Shown one piece after another: positions 26,888 to 36,690 of a DNA stretch of 61,038 nucleotides. Under the pieces are notes generated by a model that saw only the letters and a program-made list of their open reading frames with translations, was not told the DNA's origin and did no database searches. Positions within the stretch are counted from its first letter, which is position 1. Each line of letters starts with the position of its first letter. The translations under genes were made by a program, and so were the position numbers. Source of the stretch: SAR116 cluster bacterium AG-355-O21 (GTDB taxonomy: Bacteria; Pseudomonadota; Alphaproteobacteria; Thalassobaculales; Thalassobaculaceae); contig QCEM01000012.1 of the NCBI GenBank assembly GCA_003280605.1, positions 1 to 61,038 on the forward strand. Reading direction: 5' to 3'.

Positions 26888-28084
26888 ATGACTGTTGCCC
26901 CCGCTTCAACCGCTCTCATGCGTTTTAAAGTTTTGGATCTCACTCGCGTTCGCGCCGGCCCCACCTGTGTTCGACAATTGGCCGATTGGGGCGCAAACGT
27001 GATTAAAATCGAGGCCCCTGTTGACCCTGCCGGCGGCGACAGTATGGGCGGCCCGCGCCATGGCTCCGATTTTCAAAATTTGCATCGAAATAAGCGCGCC
27101 CTCAGCCTGAATTTGAAAGATCCGGAAGGTTTGGCGATTTTTAAGCGTCTTGCCGCCGATGCCGATGTCATTGTCGAAAATTACCGACCCGATGTGAAAA
27201 CCCGCTTGGGGATCGATTATGAGACCTTAGCCAAGGATAATCCGCGCCTGGTCTATGCCAGCATCTCAGGGTTTGGCCAAGATGGCCCCTATGCAAAACG
27301 TCCCGGTTTTGACCAAATTGCCCAAGGCATGGGCGGTTTAATGTCGATCACCGGCGCACCTGGTGAGGGGCCGATGCGAGTCGGTATTCCGATTGCCGAT
27401 CTCTGTGGCGGGCTATTTGCCGCGCAAGGTATTTTCATTGCCCTGCTGGAACGCGAAGAATCAGGCAAAGGTCAGTGGATCCACACCTCACTGCTGCAAG
27501 CCCAAATCTTTATGCTCGACTTCCAAGCGTCTCGCTGGACCATGAGCGGAGAAGTCGCCGGACAGGCTGGCAATAACCATCCAACCAGTATCCCAACAGG
27601 GGCGTTTAAAACCACCGATGGCTACATTAACTTGGCCGTCTCCGGCGGGGAAATTTGGCAACGCTGCGCCAAGGTCTTGGAGCGTGAAGATTTGATCACC
27701 AATCCTGACTATGCCAGTGGTGGCGACCGATCCCGTAACCGCGATACCTTGAACGCGATTATTCAGGACATTCTATTGCATAAATCCAGTGCCGAATGGG
27801 TTAAAGCTTTCAACGCCGCCGGCGTGCCATGTGGGCCGATCTATGCCATCAATGAAGTTTTCGAGGACCCGCAAGTAAAGCATTTGGGGATGGCTAAAAC
27901 GGTCCATTCACCGAATATCGGCCGTGATATTGACTTGATTAACCAACCGATCACCATGAGCCGGACACCCACATCAATGACTCGCTACCCTCCCGATCCG
28001 GGCGAGCAAAGCGATGAAGTGCTCTCGGAACTTGGCCTATCAGCTGCCGAGATCGCCGATCTGCGCGACCGCCGTATCATTTAA
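26888..28084 (+). CDS. CaiB/BaiF family CoA-transferase (family III)
   Basis: A 398-residue family III CoA-transferase. The catalytic Asp171 is in IPIADLCGG. The opening FKVLDLTRVRAGPTCVRQLA and VIVENYRPDVKTRLG are family signatures. The ATG at 26888 has GGAG nine bases upstream; the frame is open further into the ccmA promoter region, but without homology. The enoyl-CoA hydratase-like gene follows after 32 bases in the same direction, so the pair probably activates an acid as its CoA ester and then processes it. It is a distant paralog of the gene at 17216. Confidence 0.93.
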   Translation: MTVAPASTALMRFKVLDLTRVRAGPTCVRQLADWGANVIKIEAPVDPAGGDSMGGPRHGSDFQNLHRNKRALSLNLKDPEGLAIFKRLAADADVIVENYRPDVKTRLGIDYETLAKDNPRLVYASISGFGQDGPYAKRPGFDQIAQGMGGLMSITGAPGEGPMRVGIPIADLCGGLFAAQGIFIALLEREESGKGQWIHTSLLQAQIFMLDFQASRWTMSGEVAGQAGNNHPTSIPTGAFKTTDGYINLAVSGGEIWQRCAKVLEREDLITNPDYASGGDRSRNRDTLNAIIQDILLHKSSAEWVKAFNAAGVPCGPIYAINEVFEDPQVKHLGMAKTVHSPNIGRDIDLINQPITMSRTPTSMTRYPPDPGEQSDEVLSELGLSAAEIADLRDRRII

Positions 28085-28116
28085 ATACCGCATTTATAGT
28101 CTGGAGTTCTTTTACG

Positions 28117-28911
28117 ATGAGTATCGATACCGACCGCATTTTAACGTCGCGTGACGGCAGCTGCCTAACCATTACCTTCAATAACCCCCACAAGCTGAAC
28201 GCCATGTCGAAAGATATGTGGCTCGCCGCCGCCGACATCTTAGAGGCCGCAGGCAAGGATGATTCCGTTCGCTTGGTGATCTTGACTGGGGCCGGTGATC
28301 GGGCCTTTGTGGCCGGCGCCGATATTTCCCGTTTTGCCGATGAGCGCAGTAACTTTGAGGCTCAGCTTGATTATGGCCGTGCTGTCGAAGCCATGCACAT
28401 AGCGTTGAAAAATGTCCGCAAACCAACCATCGCCCGGGTCAACGGTTACTGCATCGGCGGCGGCTTGGCGATTGCCATTGATTGCGATCTGCGCTTGGTT
28501 TCCGATAAGTCGACCTTTGCCGTGCCGGCGGCAAAATTAGGTCTTGGCTATGCGGCCGGCGGAATTCGTACCCTACGGGAATTGGTCGGCCCGTCTTTTG
28601 CCGCCGAGATTTTTTATACCGCCCGTCAATTCAGCGCCGAAGACGCCCGCATCATGGGCTTGGTGAACCGCGTTGTGCCGGAAGCCGAATTAGAAGATTT
28701 GGTCGCTGACTACGTTCGCCGGATCACCGAAAACGCCCCCTTGACCATCGCTGCCGCGAAACAAGCGATCATCGAGCTGGGCAAGCCTGACGCCAATCAA
28801 GATCTGGATCTTTGCCAGACTTTGGTTGAAACCTGTTTTTCCAGTGACGACTATCAGGAAGGCCGCTTAGCCTTCATGGAAAAACGCAAACCAAATTTTC
28901 AAGGCCGCTAA
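28117..28911 (+). CDS. Enoyl-CoA hydratase/isomerase family protein lacking both catalytic glutamates
   Basis: A 264-residue crotonase-fold protein. The oxyanion-hole motifs are intact (GDRAFVAGADISRFA and NGYCIGGGLAIAIDCDLRL). Against the rat mitochondrial hydratase pattern, both catalytic Glu residues are Ala (GGGLA for GGGCE, and VPAAKLG for QPEILLG). Simple hydratase activity is therefore unlikely; another acyl-CoA reaction (isomerase, thioesterase or ring-acting member) is possible. GGAG lies ten bases before the ATG. It is the second gene of the CaiB unit. Confidence 0.9.
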   Translation: MSIDTDRILTSRDGSCLTITFNNPHKLNAMSKDMWLAAADILEAAGKDDSVRLVILTGAGDRAFVAGADISRFADERSNFEAQLDYGRAVEAMHIALKNVRKPTIARVNGYCIGGGLAIAIDCDLRLVSDKSTFAVPAAKLGLGYAAGGIRTLRELVGPSFAAEIFYTARQFSAEDARIMGLVNRVVPEAELEDLVADYVRRITENAPLTIAAAKQAIIELGKPDANQDLDLCQTLVETCFSSDDYQEGRLAFMEKRKPNFQGR

Positions 28912-28941
28912 ACCTGTTTACGCGGGGCCGCCGAAGTTACG

Positions 28942-29160
28942 TTAGTAGCCAAGTCGGCCCCGAAACGGCACGCCGGTGAGCACGCTGATCAAATGCCCGG
29001 CCATCACAAAGGCCGCCACCAGAGCAAGCATCTGAATCAAGGTCAGCGGCAGCCATTGGGGCCGGCCATGTTGGCGTGGCTTGCGCTGCTGCCAATTGGC
29101 CAGCGCAAAAATCCCAACAGCGAGCACCAAAATCCCCAAAGGTGTTGCAACATCACTCAT
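28942..29160 (-). CDS. Small conserved two-helix membrane protein of unknown function
   Basis: A 72-residue protein with two hydrophobic helices (LGILVLAVGIFALANW and LIQMLALVAAFVMAGHLI) around a basic loop (QQRKPRQHGRPQ), ending in VLTGVPFRGRLGY. The conserved-looking C-terminal motif suggests a real gene. The ATG at 29160 is chosen over a frame opening four codons earlier. The acnA terminator lies just upstream, so it needs its own promoter or read-through. Function is unknown. Confidence 0.7.
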   Translation of the reverse strand: MSDVATPLGILVLAVGIFALANWQQRKPRQHGRPQWLPLTLIQMLALVAAFVMAGHLISVLTGVPFRGRLGY

Positions 29161-29170
29161 GGCAGGTGCC

Positions 29171-29201
29171 AAAAAAACAGGGCCGTGTGACCACGGCCCT
29201 G
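29171..29201 (-). terminator. Intrinsic terminator of acnA
   Basis: On the minus strand the stem CAGGGCCGTG-(4-base loop)-CACGGCCCTG is followed directly by seven T residues. This is a textbook Rho-independent terminator, 26 bases after the acnA stop. Confidence 0.92.
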
Positions 29202-29226
29202 CGCTTCGTCATGCTGTGCAAAGAGT

Positions 29227-31908
29227 TTACGCCGCGGTGGCAAGATTGCGCAGCACGTAGTGCAAAATGCCGCCATTGCGGTAGTAATCAACTTCATCGG
29301 CGGTATCGATCCGGCACAGCAAGGTGATATCTTTGCTGCTGCCGTCGGCAAATGTGATCTTGCAGTGAACATCCATGCCGGGTTTAAAGCCATCCTTTAA
29401 GCCGGTCAGATCAAAGCTTTCATTGCCTGTTAAGCCGAGGGTTTCACGGTTATCACCGCCCTTGAACTGTAATGGCAGCACACCCATGCCAACCAGGTTT
29501 GAGCGATGGATCCGCTCAAAGCTTTCGACGATGACAGCTTTTACACCAAGCAAGCGTGTGCCCTTGGCGGCCCAATCACGAGACGACCCTGTGCCATATT
29601 CTTTGCCGCCAATGACCACCAATGGCACGCCTTCGTCTTGATAGCGCATGGCTGCATCATAGATCGACATTTGATCGCCCGATGGGGTGTGTTTGGTTTG
29701 CCCACCGGTGACATTATTCAGCATCTCATTGCGCAACCGAATATTCGCAAAAGTGCCGCGCATCATCACCTGGTGATTGCCGCGACGGGCCCCATAGGAG
29801 TTAAATTCCTCCGGTCGAATTTGCCGCTCCAACAGGTAGTCACCGGCCGGACCATCTTTGGCGATGTTGCCGGCGGGCGAAATATGGTCGGTGGTGATCG
29901 AGTCACCAAGAACCGCCAATTCACGAGCCCCATGGACATCCTCAATGTCACCGATTTCCATCGACATACCTTCAAAATACGGCGGGTTCTGGACATAGGT
30001 TGAGCCGTCATTCCAATCGTAGGTCAAACCACCGGAAGTCGGCACGGCCTGCCATTCGTCGCTGCCGTCAAACACATTGGCATACCGTGCCCGGTACATT
30101 TCCGGGCTCAGATTGGCCAGGATGGTTTCTTCGACCTCCCGGTTTGAGGGCCAGATATCGCGCAGATAGACAGGGTTGCCGTCACGATCTTCGCCCAGGG
30201 CATCGCGGCTGACATCAATGTTCATGTTACCGGCAATCGCATAGGCGACGACCAGTGGCGGCGAGGCCAGGTAATTGGCCCGGCTCAATGGGTTGACCCG
30301 CCCTTCGAAGTTACGATTGCCTGACAGCACCGAGGCGGCAAACAAGTCATTTTCTTCGACCGCCTTCATCACCGCATCATTGACCAAGCCGGAGTTACCG
30401 ATACAGGTCGTGCAGCCATAGCCAACCAGGTTAAACCCAAGCGTATCGAGGGCATCTTGCAAGCCGGCGGCAACCAAATAATCAGTCACCACTTGGCTAC
30501 CCGGTGCCAGCGATGTTTTCACCCAAGGCTTGACCGTCAAACCCTTGGCAACCGCATTGCGGGCGACCAGCCCGGCGGCAAACAGCACCGCTGGATTCGA
30601 GGTATTGGTGCAGCTGGTGATGGCGGCAATCACAACCGCCCCATCGGTCAATTCATAGTCGGCACCGGCAACCGGGAAAGTCTGTGGGCTGCGACCGGCA
30701 AGATCTTGCAAGGTACCGGCAAATGAGCTGGCGGCGTCTTTTAACAGAACCCGGTCCTGCGGCCGCTTCGGTCCCGCCAAGGACGGCTCAACATGGGACA
30801 AGTCCAGCGATAAGGTATCGCTGAAAACCGGATCAGGGGCATCGGCGCTGCGCCACATGCCTTGTGCTTTGGCATAGGCTTCGACCAAGGCGACAAGATC
30901 ATCGTCGCGGCCCGTAAAGGCCAAGTATTTGATCGTTTCCTCGTCAATCGGGAAAAACCCACATGTGGCCCCATATTCCGGTGCCATGTTGGCGATTGTG
31001 GCACGGTCGGCAAGCGACAATTGATCCAGGCCTGGGCCATAAAATTCAACGAATTTGCCGACCACACCTTTGGCCCGCAACATTTGTACGACGGTCAAGA
31101 CAACGTCAGTTGCAGTGGTCCCTTCCGGTGCTTTGCCGGTCAGCCGGAAACCGACCACATCGGGGATCAGCATTGATACCGGTTGACCCAGCATCGCTGC
31201 CTCGGCCTCGATGCCGCCGACACCCCAGCCAAGCACCGCCATGCCGTTGACCATGGTGGTATGGCTATCGGTGCCAACCAAGGTATCGGGATACGCGATG
31301 GTGACGCCGTCTTCTTCTTTGGTCCAGACAGTTTGCGCCAAATATTCCAGGTTCACTTGGTGGCAAATGCCGGTGCCCGGCGGCACAACGCGGAAATTAC
31401 GGAAAGCTTCCGAGCCCCAGCGTAAAAACTCATAACGCTCGCCGTTACGTTCAAACTCAAGATCGACATTGTTCTGGAACGCGGACGCGGTGCCGAAGCT
31501 GTCAACCATAACCGAATGGTCAATCACCAAATCAACCGGCGACAGCGGGTTAATTTTTTCCGGGTCGCCGCCAAGTCCAACCATGGCATCACGCATCGCG
31601 GCCAGATCGACAACTGCCGGCACCCCGGTGAAGTCCTGCATCAGAACCCGTGCCGGGCGATAGGCGATCTCACGGTCGGAGCTGCCTGTCTTTGCCCATT
31701 CGGCAAGGTTCGCAACATCATCGCTGGAGACTGTCCGGCCATCTTCATGGCGCAACAAATTTTCAAGCAACACTTTCAGCGAGAAGGGCAAGCGGGCAAT
31801 ATCGCCAAGCCCTGTTTCCGCGAGTGCGGCAAGCGAGAAATAATCATAAGTTTTGCCGGCCACCTTCAGTTGGCGGCGGCTATTGGCGCGGTATTGACCA
31901 TCAGTCAC
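29227..31908 (-). CDS. acnA: Aconitate hydratase A
   Basis: An 893-residue [4Fe-4S] aconitase interconverting citrate and isocitrate in the TCA cycle. Cluster cysteines are in [10 protein letters not shown] and [10 protein letters not shown] (about residues 435-505). The swivel domain at the C-terminus has [14 protein letters not shown]. Length and motifs match the AcnA/IRP branch rather than AcnB. The ATG at 31908 is preceded by AGGAGAT. The acnA-ccmA neighbourhood is common in Alphaproteobacteria; here three other genes are inserted between them. Confidence 0.97.
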   Translation of the reverse strand: MTDGQYRANSRRQLKVAGKTYDYFSLAALAETGLGDIARLPFSLKVLLENLLRHEDGRTVSSDDVANLAEWAKTGSSDREIAYRPARVLMQDFTGVPAVVDLAAMRDAMVGLGGDPEKINPLSPVDLVIDHSVMVDSFGTASAFQNNVDLEFERNGERYEFLRWGSEAFRNFRVVPPGTGICHQVNLEYLAQTVWTKEEDGVTIAYPDTLVGTDSHTTMVNGMAVLGWGVGGIEAEAAMLGQPVSMLIPDVVGFRLTGKAPEGTTATDVVLTVVQMLRAKGVVGKFVEFYGPGLDQLSLADRATIANMAPEYGATCGFFPIDEETIKYLAFTGRDDDLVALVEAYAKAQGMWRSADAPDPVFSDTLSLDLSHVEPSLAGPKRPQDRVLLKDAASSFAGTLQDLAGRSPQTFPVAGADYELTDGAVVIAAITSCTNTSNPAVLFAAGLVARNAVAKGLTVKPWVKTSLAPGSQVVTDYLVAAGLQDALDTLGFNLVGYGCTTCIGNSGLVNDAVMKAVEENDLFAASVLSGNRNFEGRVNPLSRANYLASPPLVVAYAIAGNMNIDVSRDALGEDRDGNPVYLRDIWPSNREVEETILANLSPEMYRARYANVFDGSDEWQAVPTSGGLTYDWNDGSTYVQNPPYFEGMSMEIGDIEDVHGARELAVLGDSITTDHISPAGNIAKDGPAGDYLLERQIRPEEFNSYGARRGNHQVMMRGTFANIRLRNEMLNNVTGGQTKHTPSGDQMSIYDAAMRYQDEGVPLVVIGGKEYGTGSSRDWAAKGTRLLGVKAVIVESFERIHRSNLVGMGVLPLQFKGGDNRETLGLTGNESFDLTGLKDGFKPGMDVHCKITFADGSSKDITLLCRIDTADEVDYYRNGGILHYVLRNLATAA

Positions 31909-32036
31909 AGGCTATCTCCTTGATCGCTCAGATCCGTCGGGGGTGGCCGGTCGAGGTGCGCCCCAGGCCGGTCGCGTCGGGCACGCGGCTTGATATCCAA
32001 GCAACGCACAACACTGCAACACGCAGCATCGCTAAC

Positions 32037-32065
32037 GTTATATTCAGCTTGGGGTGCGGTTGAAA
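32037..32065 (-). promoter_or_regulatory. Candidate acnA promoter
   Basis: On the minus strand TTTCAA and TATAAC are separated by 17 bases, about 130 bases upstream of the acnA start. The -10 is close to consensus and the -35 is weak. Confidence 0.4.
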
Positions 32066-32138
32066 GAGAAACTGTTGAAAATTGCTGCGCGAAAAGTTGC
32101 CACAGCAAAAAATTACTATTTTTAGTTGTTTATTACAG

Positions 32139-32167
32139 TTGACCCAGCCGTTATCGTCGACTAGCGT
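32139..32167 (+). promoter_or_regulatory. Candidate promoter for the chimeric ligase gene
   Basis: TTGACC and TAGCGT are separated by 17 bases, about 165 bases upstream of the ATG at 32332. The -35 matches consensus in five of six positions; the -10 is weak. Confidence 0.4.
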
Positions 32168-32331
32168 TTAAATCGCTTTTAGGTTGTAAACCATCATTGA
32201 AAGAACACGAAAAGCGTCTGATGCGCATGGCACAACCTAAATTTAATGCAGCGTTTTTGAGCTTGTTGGCAGCGTGGAATCTGCAGAAAAGCCGCTAAAT
32301 TTAGCTTTAGGTAGCAAAGGAACCTACACCA

Positions 32332-33821
32332 ATGACGCAGGGCTATCCTGATCCGCAGGTCTACGATACCACGCCCAAACTTCTCAAATACAACGCCGAA
32401 CAATTCCCAGACGATGTTGCGTTGCGGCAAAAAAATTTTGGTATTTGGGAAGAATTTACCTGGGCGGAGTTTCATCAACGGGTGCGGCATTTAAGCTTAG
32501 CGATGCAGGCCTTGGAAATCGGCAGCAACGAGGTTGTCGCACTGCTTGGTGACAACAATGTCGATTGGCTGTGCGCTGAAATTGCGGCTCATACCGTTGG
32601 CGCAATGTCCATGGGAATTTACCGCGACGAGCAGGCCTTGATGTCAGCCTTAACCAGTCACGTTGCCGACGCCAAAGTCAAAACCGCATATTATGCCGAA
32701 ACCCTCGCCGGATTGACTCGGCCGCCATTACCGATCGGGCTGCCCTGGCACACTTGCCGATCCTGCGCAAAAGCGACCTGATGACAATCCAAAAGCGGCA
32801 ACCACCCTTTGGCGGCCTCACCACCGTCGCCAATGGCCAGCTGCAGCATATTTTCGTATCACCGGGGCCGATCTACGATCCGGAGGCTGTGGGCGGCGAC
32901 CCATGGCGGTTTGCGCGGGCCATCTTTGCGGCCGGGTTTCGCCCTGGCGACGTGATCCATAATAGTTTTTCCTGTCACCTGGTGCCGGCCGGACAAACGT
33001 TTGATTTGGCGGCCCGCAGCCTTGGCTGTGCGGTTGTGCCGGGCGGCGTTGGGCAAACTGAAATGCAGATCCAATGCATGCATGACCTTCGCCCGGCAGG
33101 CTATGCCGGCACCCCTAGTTTTAAGAAAATTTTGCGAGAGCAGGCGGCCAACCAGGTTATCGACATTGGCTCAATGCGGCGGGCCGTTGTCGGCGCCGAG
33201 CCCTTCCCGCCAAGCCTGCGCCAAGCGATTAAAGATCTTGGTGTTGAGGCACTGCAAAATTACGGCACCGGTGACCTTGGGCTGATCGCCTACGAAAGCC
33301 CTGCCCTCGACGGCATGATTTTGGACGAAAACATCATCGTTGAAATTGTCCGGCCCGGCAGCGGCGATCCGGTTGCCGACGGTGAAGTCGGGGAAATTGT
33401 GGTCACCAATCTTGATCCCCCCTATCCACTGATTCGGTTTGCGACCGGCGATATGTCGGCAATCATGCCTGGCAGCAGCCCCTGTGGCCAAACCAATACC
33501 CGCATCAAAGGCTGGATGGGACGCGCTGACCAAACCACAAAAGTGCGCGGCATGTTTGTTCATCCCAAGCAAATCAACGAGATTGTGAAACGCCATCCGG
33601 AGATTGTGAAAGCCCGCTTGACCGTCGACAGCAGTGATGGCCGCGACAGGATGACGTTAGGCTGCGAAATAGCCCTCGACGAGGCGGCAACGGCGCTTCA
33701 TGACAGCATCTACGCGAGCATCCAGACGGTAACGAAGTTACGTGCTGAGGTCAGCCTGCTGCCACTTGGCAGCCTGCCAAATGACGGCAAAGTGATTGAT
33801 GACGTGCGGACGTTTGAATAA
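32332..33821 (+). pseudogene. Chimeric acyl-CoA synthetase/PaaK-like ligase, frameshifted
   Basis: The first 100 or so residues read as the N-terminus of a long-chain acyl-CoA synthetase (FPDDVALRQKNFGIWEEFTW, ALLGDNNVDWL, SMGIYRDE). From about residue 100 the sequence becomes the N-terminus of a phenylacetate-CoA ligase-like protein (QALMSALTSHVADAKVKTAY). At about 32711 one base is missing: the match continues in another frame as IDSAAITDRAALAHLPILRK and stays open to 33821, with SPGPIYDPE, NYGTGDLGLIAYE and KGWMGRADQTTKVRG. The ATP-binding core of the synthetase is absent. In related bacteria these two ligase genes flank a branched-chain-type ABC transporter operon, so a deletion joining the operon ends is the likely origin. 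If the frameshift is a sequencing error, the product would be a 496-residue fusion. Confidence 0.8.
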
Positions 33822-33967
33822 CCCCGGTGGCGGCTGAAGGACACTGTCGGCGATGCTGTTTCGGCCAGTGGCCGGCACCGTCATTGGCACCCTGTCTTCT
33901 TCTTGCTCACAACGTTTTGATCCATCGTGATTTCGCCGATAATGGCGGTCGCATTAGGTTAAGGCTT

Positions 33968-34699
33968 ATGCGGTTTATGTCTGTCATCTTGAGTTTGACG
34001 CTATTGGTATTTTCCCAAAATGCCATCGCGGCGGAGCGACCGGTGGTCATTGAGCTGTTCACCAGTCAAGGCTGTAGTTCATGCCCGCCGGCCGACCGGC
34101 TGTTGGGCGAATTGGCCGAACGCGATGATCTCATCGCACTCGCCTACCACATCGATTACTGGGATTACATTGGCTGGAAAGACCCGCTGGGTTTGAAAGC
34201 CGCGACCTTGCGGCAGCGCGCCTATGCCAAGTCGATGCATAGCCGGCAAATCTTCACGCCGCAGTTAATCGTTGATGGGACGGTATTGGTGGTCGGTTCT
34301 GATGAAGGTGCTGTCACTGCGGCGATAAAAGAGGCACAACGGGCAGCCCGCAACCAACCCCAGGCCATTGCCATTGGCCTCCGGCCAGATGGCGGTGACC
34401 TTATTTTGAACTTGCCCGCAAGCCCCGGTGTAGGTGCCGCCAGTATCTGGTTGGTGGCCTTTGACGACCGCCATGTGACCGATATTCCACGCGGCGAAAA
34501 TTCCGGCCGAACCTTGGTTGATATTCACGCCGTGCGGGCGATTACCAATCTTGGGCCGTGGCGCGGCGCCTCGGCCAGCCAGCGGATTCCCTCATCATCC
34601 TGGCCGCCAAGCAGTGATAATATCGCCATCCTGGTGCAGGCCGATGGCCATGGCGCGATCGTCGCCGCCCAGAAACTGCGGCTGCGCGCCATACCCTAG
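33968..34699 (+). CDS. Secreted DUF1223 family protein
   Basis: A 243-residue protein with a signal peptide (MRFMSVILSLTLLVFSQ, cleaved near NAIA-AE) and the DUF1223 core VIELFTSQGCSSCPPADRLL, a thioredoxin-like start with a C-x-x-C pair, followed by AYHIDYWDYIGWKDP. The periplasmic function is not established; the fold suggests thiol chemistry. AAGG precedes the ATG. DUF1223 genes often neighbour acnA in Alphaproteobacteria, which suggests the chimeric ligase region was inserted or retained between them. Confidence 0.9.
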   Translation: MRFMSVILSLTLLVFSQNAIAAERPVVIELFTSQGCSSCPPADRLLGELAERDDLIALAYHIDYWDYIGWKDPLGLKAATLRQRAYAKSMHSRQIFTPQLIVDGTVLVVGSDEGAVTAAIKEAQRAARNQPQAIAIGLRPDGGDLILNLPASPGVGAASIWLVAFDDRHVTDIPRGENSGRTLVDIHAVRAITNLGPWRGASASQRIPSSSWPPSSDNIAILVQADGHGAIVAAQKLRLRAIP

Positions 34700-34702
34700 T
34701 AG

Positions 34703-34732
34703 CCGACCTGCGGCGGACAGCAGGCGGCTAAC
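34703..34732. terminator. Imperfect hairpin between convergent genes
   Basis: TAGCCG-A-CCTGC faces GCAGG-CGGCTA across an eight-base loop, giving an 11-base stem with one bulge. It lies between the DUF1223 and SDR genes, which converge. There is no T-run. Confidence 0.4.
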
Positions 34733-35489
34733 TCAGCACAAAACCGCCATCGACTGTGATCGCCGTGCCGGTCATATACGACGATGCATCGGAGGCGAGG
34801 AGCAACAACGCACCATCTAAATCGGCAGGTGCACCTAAGCGGCCCACCGGCACCTTGCGGGCAATCATTTTTTCACCGGCCGGCGATTGGAAGAAGGCTT
34901 GGTTCATTGGGGTTTCGATGTAGCCGGGCGCGATGGCATTCACCCGCACCCCGGTTTTTGCCAATTCCGCACCCATCGCCCGGGTCAAATGCAGCAACCC
35001 GGCTTTTGAAGCACAGTAGGGCGTGACCTGCCCGATCACGTCCTGTCCCAGAACCGAGGCAATATTGATGATCGAGCCGGCGCCGCGCTCAACCATCCGC
35101 CGGGCCACGCGCTGCGCGACAAAAAAACAGCCGCGCAAATTTGTATCAACCACGGCGTCATAATCTTCCGGTTCTTGGTCCAAGAACGGCTTGGTAATCG
35201 CCACACCAGCGTTATTGACCAAAATATCAATGCCACCCAGAGCTGCTTCAATATCGATCACCGCCTGCTCAATGGCGGCAACATCGGTCACATCCATGGC
35301 CACCGGCAAAGCCGTGCCGCCGCGGCCTTCAATCTCGGCCGCCAAGCTGGCGAGTTTGTCGGTTTGCCGTGCGGCCACAGCAGCCGCCGCACCCTTGTCT
35401 GCCAGAACCTCCGCAAAGCGTCGGCCAAGACCCTGTGACGCTCCCGTCACCAAGGCTGTCTTACCTGTTAAATTAAAGCCTTCCGCCAT
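34728..35489 (-). CDS. Short-chain dehydrogenase/reductase (classical SDR)
   Basis: A 253-residue SDR oxidoreductase. The coenzyme loop is TGASQGLGRR, and catalytic residues are Ser in INIASVLGQ and Tyr-x-x-x-Lys in YCASKAG. NNAGVA and PGYIETPMN are typical. The Arg in the AARQTDK segment after strand two favours NADPH. The ATG at 35489 has GGAGAG upstream. It lies 46 bases downstream of the EamA gene, on the same strand. The substrate is unknown; it resembles gluconate 5-dehydrogenase or 3-oxoacyl-ACP reductase-like members. Confidence 0.93.
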   Translation of the reverse strand: MAEGFNLTGKTALVTGASQGLGRRFAEVLADKGAAAAVAARQTDKLASLAAEIEGRGGTALPVAMDVTDVAAIEQAVIDIEAALGGIDILVNNAGVAITKPFLDQEPEDYDAVVDTNLRGCFFVAQRVARRMVERGAGSIINIASVLGQDVIGQVTPYCASKAGLLHLTRAMGAELAKTGVRVNAIAPGYIETPMNQAFFQSPAGEKMIARKVPVGRLGAPADLDGALLLLASDASSYMTGTAITVDGGFVLS

Positions 35490-35535
35490 CGTCCCGCTCT
35501 CCACCCCGTGATTTATCTGCACTTGCAAAAAGTGC

Positions 35536-36498
35536 TTAAACAGCAGCCTTACTGCGCATTTCGCCGTAAACAATTTCTGCCATGACAAAGCCGGTAATTG
35601 CCGTGACTGCCAGCAGTTGCGGCCAGGTGATGTGGTCGCCAAGAATGAAATAGGCCAAAATGGTGGCAATCACCGGCTTTAAGAAAAACAGATAATTACC
35701 ACGCCCCACATCGGGCACATTGCCTAAACCCCAAAGCCATAGAATGAAACCGATACAGGTGTTCCAAATCCCAAGGGCAATGATCGCACCTGCTTCAGAG
35801 GCGCTGCGGGCAAGTAGATCCAGTGGGTTTACCCAAACTCCCCAAACCAACCCAACCACAGGCCAAAGCGCGAAAAAGCCCAACACAAATGTATAGGTGG
35901 TCATCCGAATGGCCCCGTATTGGCCGGTATACGGTTTGATCAGGACCAAGTAGAACGCCCCGATGACCGCGCACCCAAGGGCCATCAGTAGGCCAATAAG
36001 GTTGCTGTCCGTTGCATTGGCCTGATTGGCAAACCCGTCGGATAACAAAAATACGCAGCCCAAAAAGGCGCCAACGCCGCTGAACAGTTTGGCTTTACCG
36101 ATCGTCGTTCCGTCAACAACTTTAGCAACAAAGACGACCAGGATCGGCATGGTGGTCACCAAGGTTGCAACTTCCACCACGGACGCAAAATCAAGCGCCC
36201 AGTGAAAGAAAAACTGCCCCACTGTCATGCCAAAAATCGACAACCCGGCAATCGGCACGAAATCGCGTTTCAGCGGCGTCCATAGGTCGCGCGAACTGGG
36301 CACCAGCAGGGCGACAATGATCAGCGCAAGACCGCCCAACATGAATCGCCAGACCGTTACCTCCGGGCCTGCCAACGCCGTTAACTTGACCACAAACTCA
36401 CTGGACGCGTGTCCGCATACGCCCAAGAATGCCGCTGTGTAAGCAAGCCATATAATCACCCGCGAGGGCCTGGAAGCTGGGGTCGCCGAAGAAGTCAT
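35536..36498 (-). CDS. EamA/DMT family transporter
   Basis: A 320-residue protein with ten hydrophobic helices in two EamA repeats (first half around FMLGGLALIIVALLV, second around GLLMALGCAVIGAFYLVL and GRGNYLFFLKPVIATILAYF). Members export amino acids, nucleotides or other small metabolites. The ATG at 36498 is followed by a short polar N-terminus. The SDR gene follows closely and may share the transcript. The substrate cannot be predicted. Confidence 0.92.
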   Translation of the reverse strand: MTSSATPASRPSRVIIWLAYTAAFLGVCGHASSEFVVKLTALAGPEVTVWRFMLGGLALIIVALLVPSSRDLWTPLKRDFVPIAGLSIFGMTVGQFFFHWALDFASVVEVATLVTTMPILVVFVAKVVDGTTIGKAKLFSGVGAFLGCVFLLSDGFANQANATDSNLIGLLMALGCAVIGAFYLVLIKPYTGQYGAIRMTTYTFVLGFFALWPVVGLVWGVWVNPLDLLARSASEAGAIIALGIWNTCIGFILWLWGLGNVPDVGRGNYLFFLKPVIATILAYFILGDHITWPQLLAVTAITGFVMAEIVYGEMRSKAAV

Positions 36499-36690
36499 TT
36501 GGAAGCCTGGCTAAGAAAAACAAAATTCGTGCCGCGCTATGTTACTCTGCTATCGATCACGGCGCGACTTGAAATCAGCATCGCCAGGCAGTGTTTTTGT
36601 CACCTCATTTGCCGGCGGTTTTGTGGTTTGGGTGCCGCACATGATCATATTTATGCTGAAACGCCGACTGACTTTCAAGGAGCGATTAAG

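Larger units (their letters stand above)
31909..32331. other. Divergent regulatory region between acnA and the chimeric ligase gene
   Basis: The 423 bases hold the candidate promoters listed here, a pair of facing repeats TTTAGGTTGT (32178-32187) and ACAACCTAAA (32232-32241), and the perfect 12-base palindrome GCTAAATTTAGC at 32294-32305, which lies 26 bases before the ATG at 32332 and could be an operator. No gene is supported. Confidence 0.5.

Noticed and set aside
32754-33821. A stand-alone 355-residue PaaK-like gene starting at a TTG
   Set aside because: The homology continues upstream in the same frame back to about 32712, and then in the frame of the 32332 gene, so the TTG start is an artefact of the frameshift.
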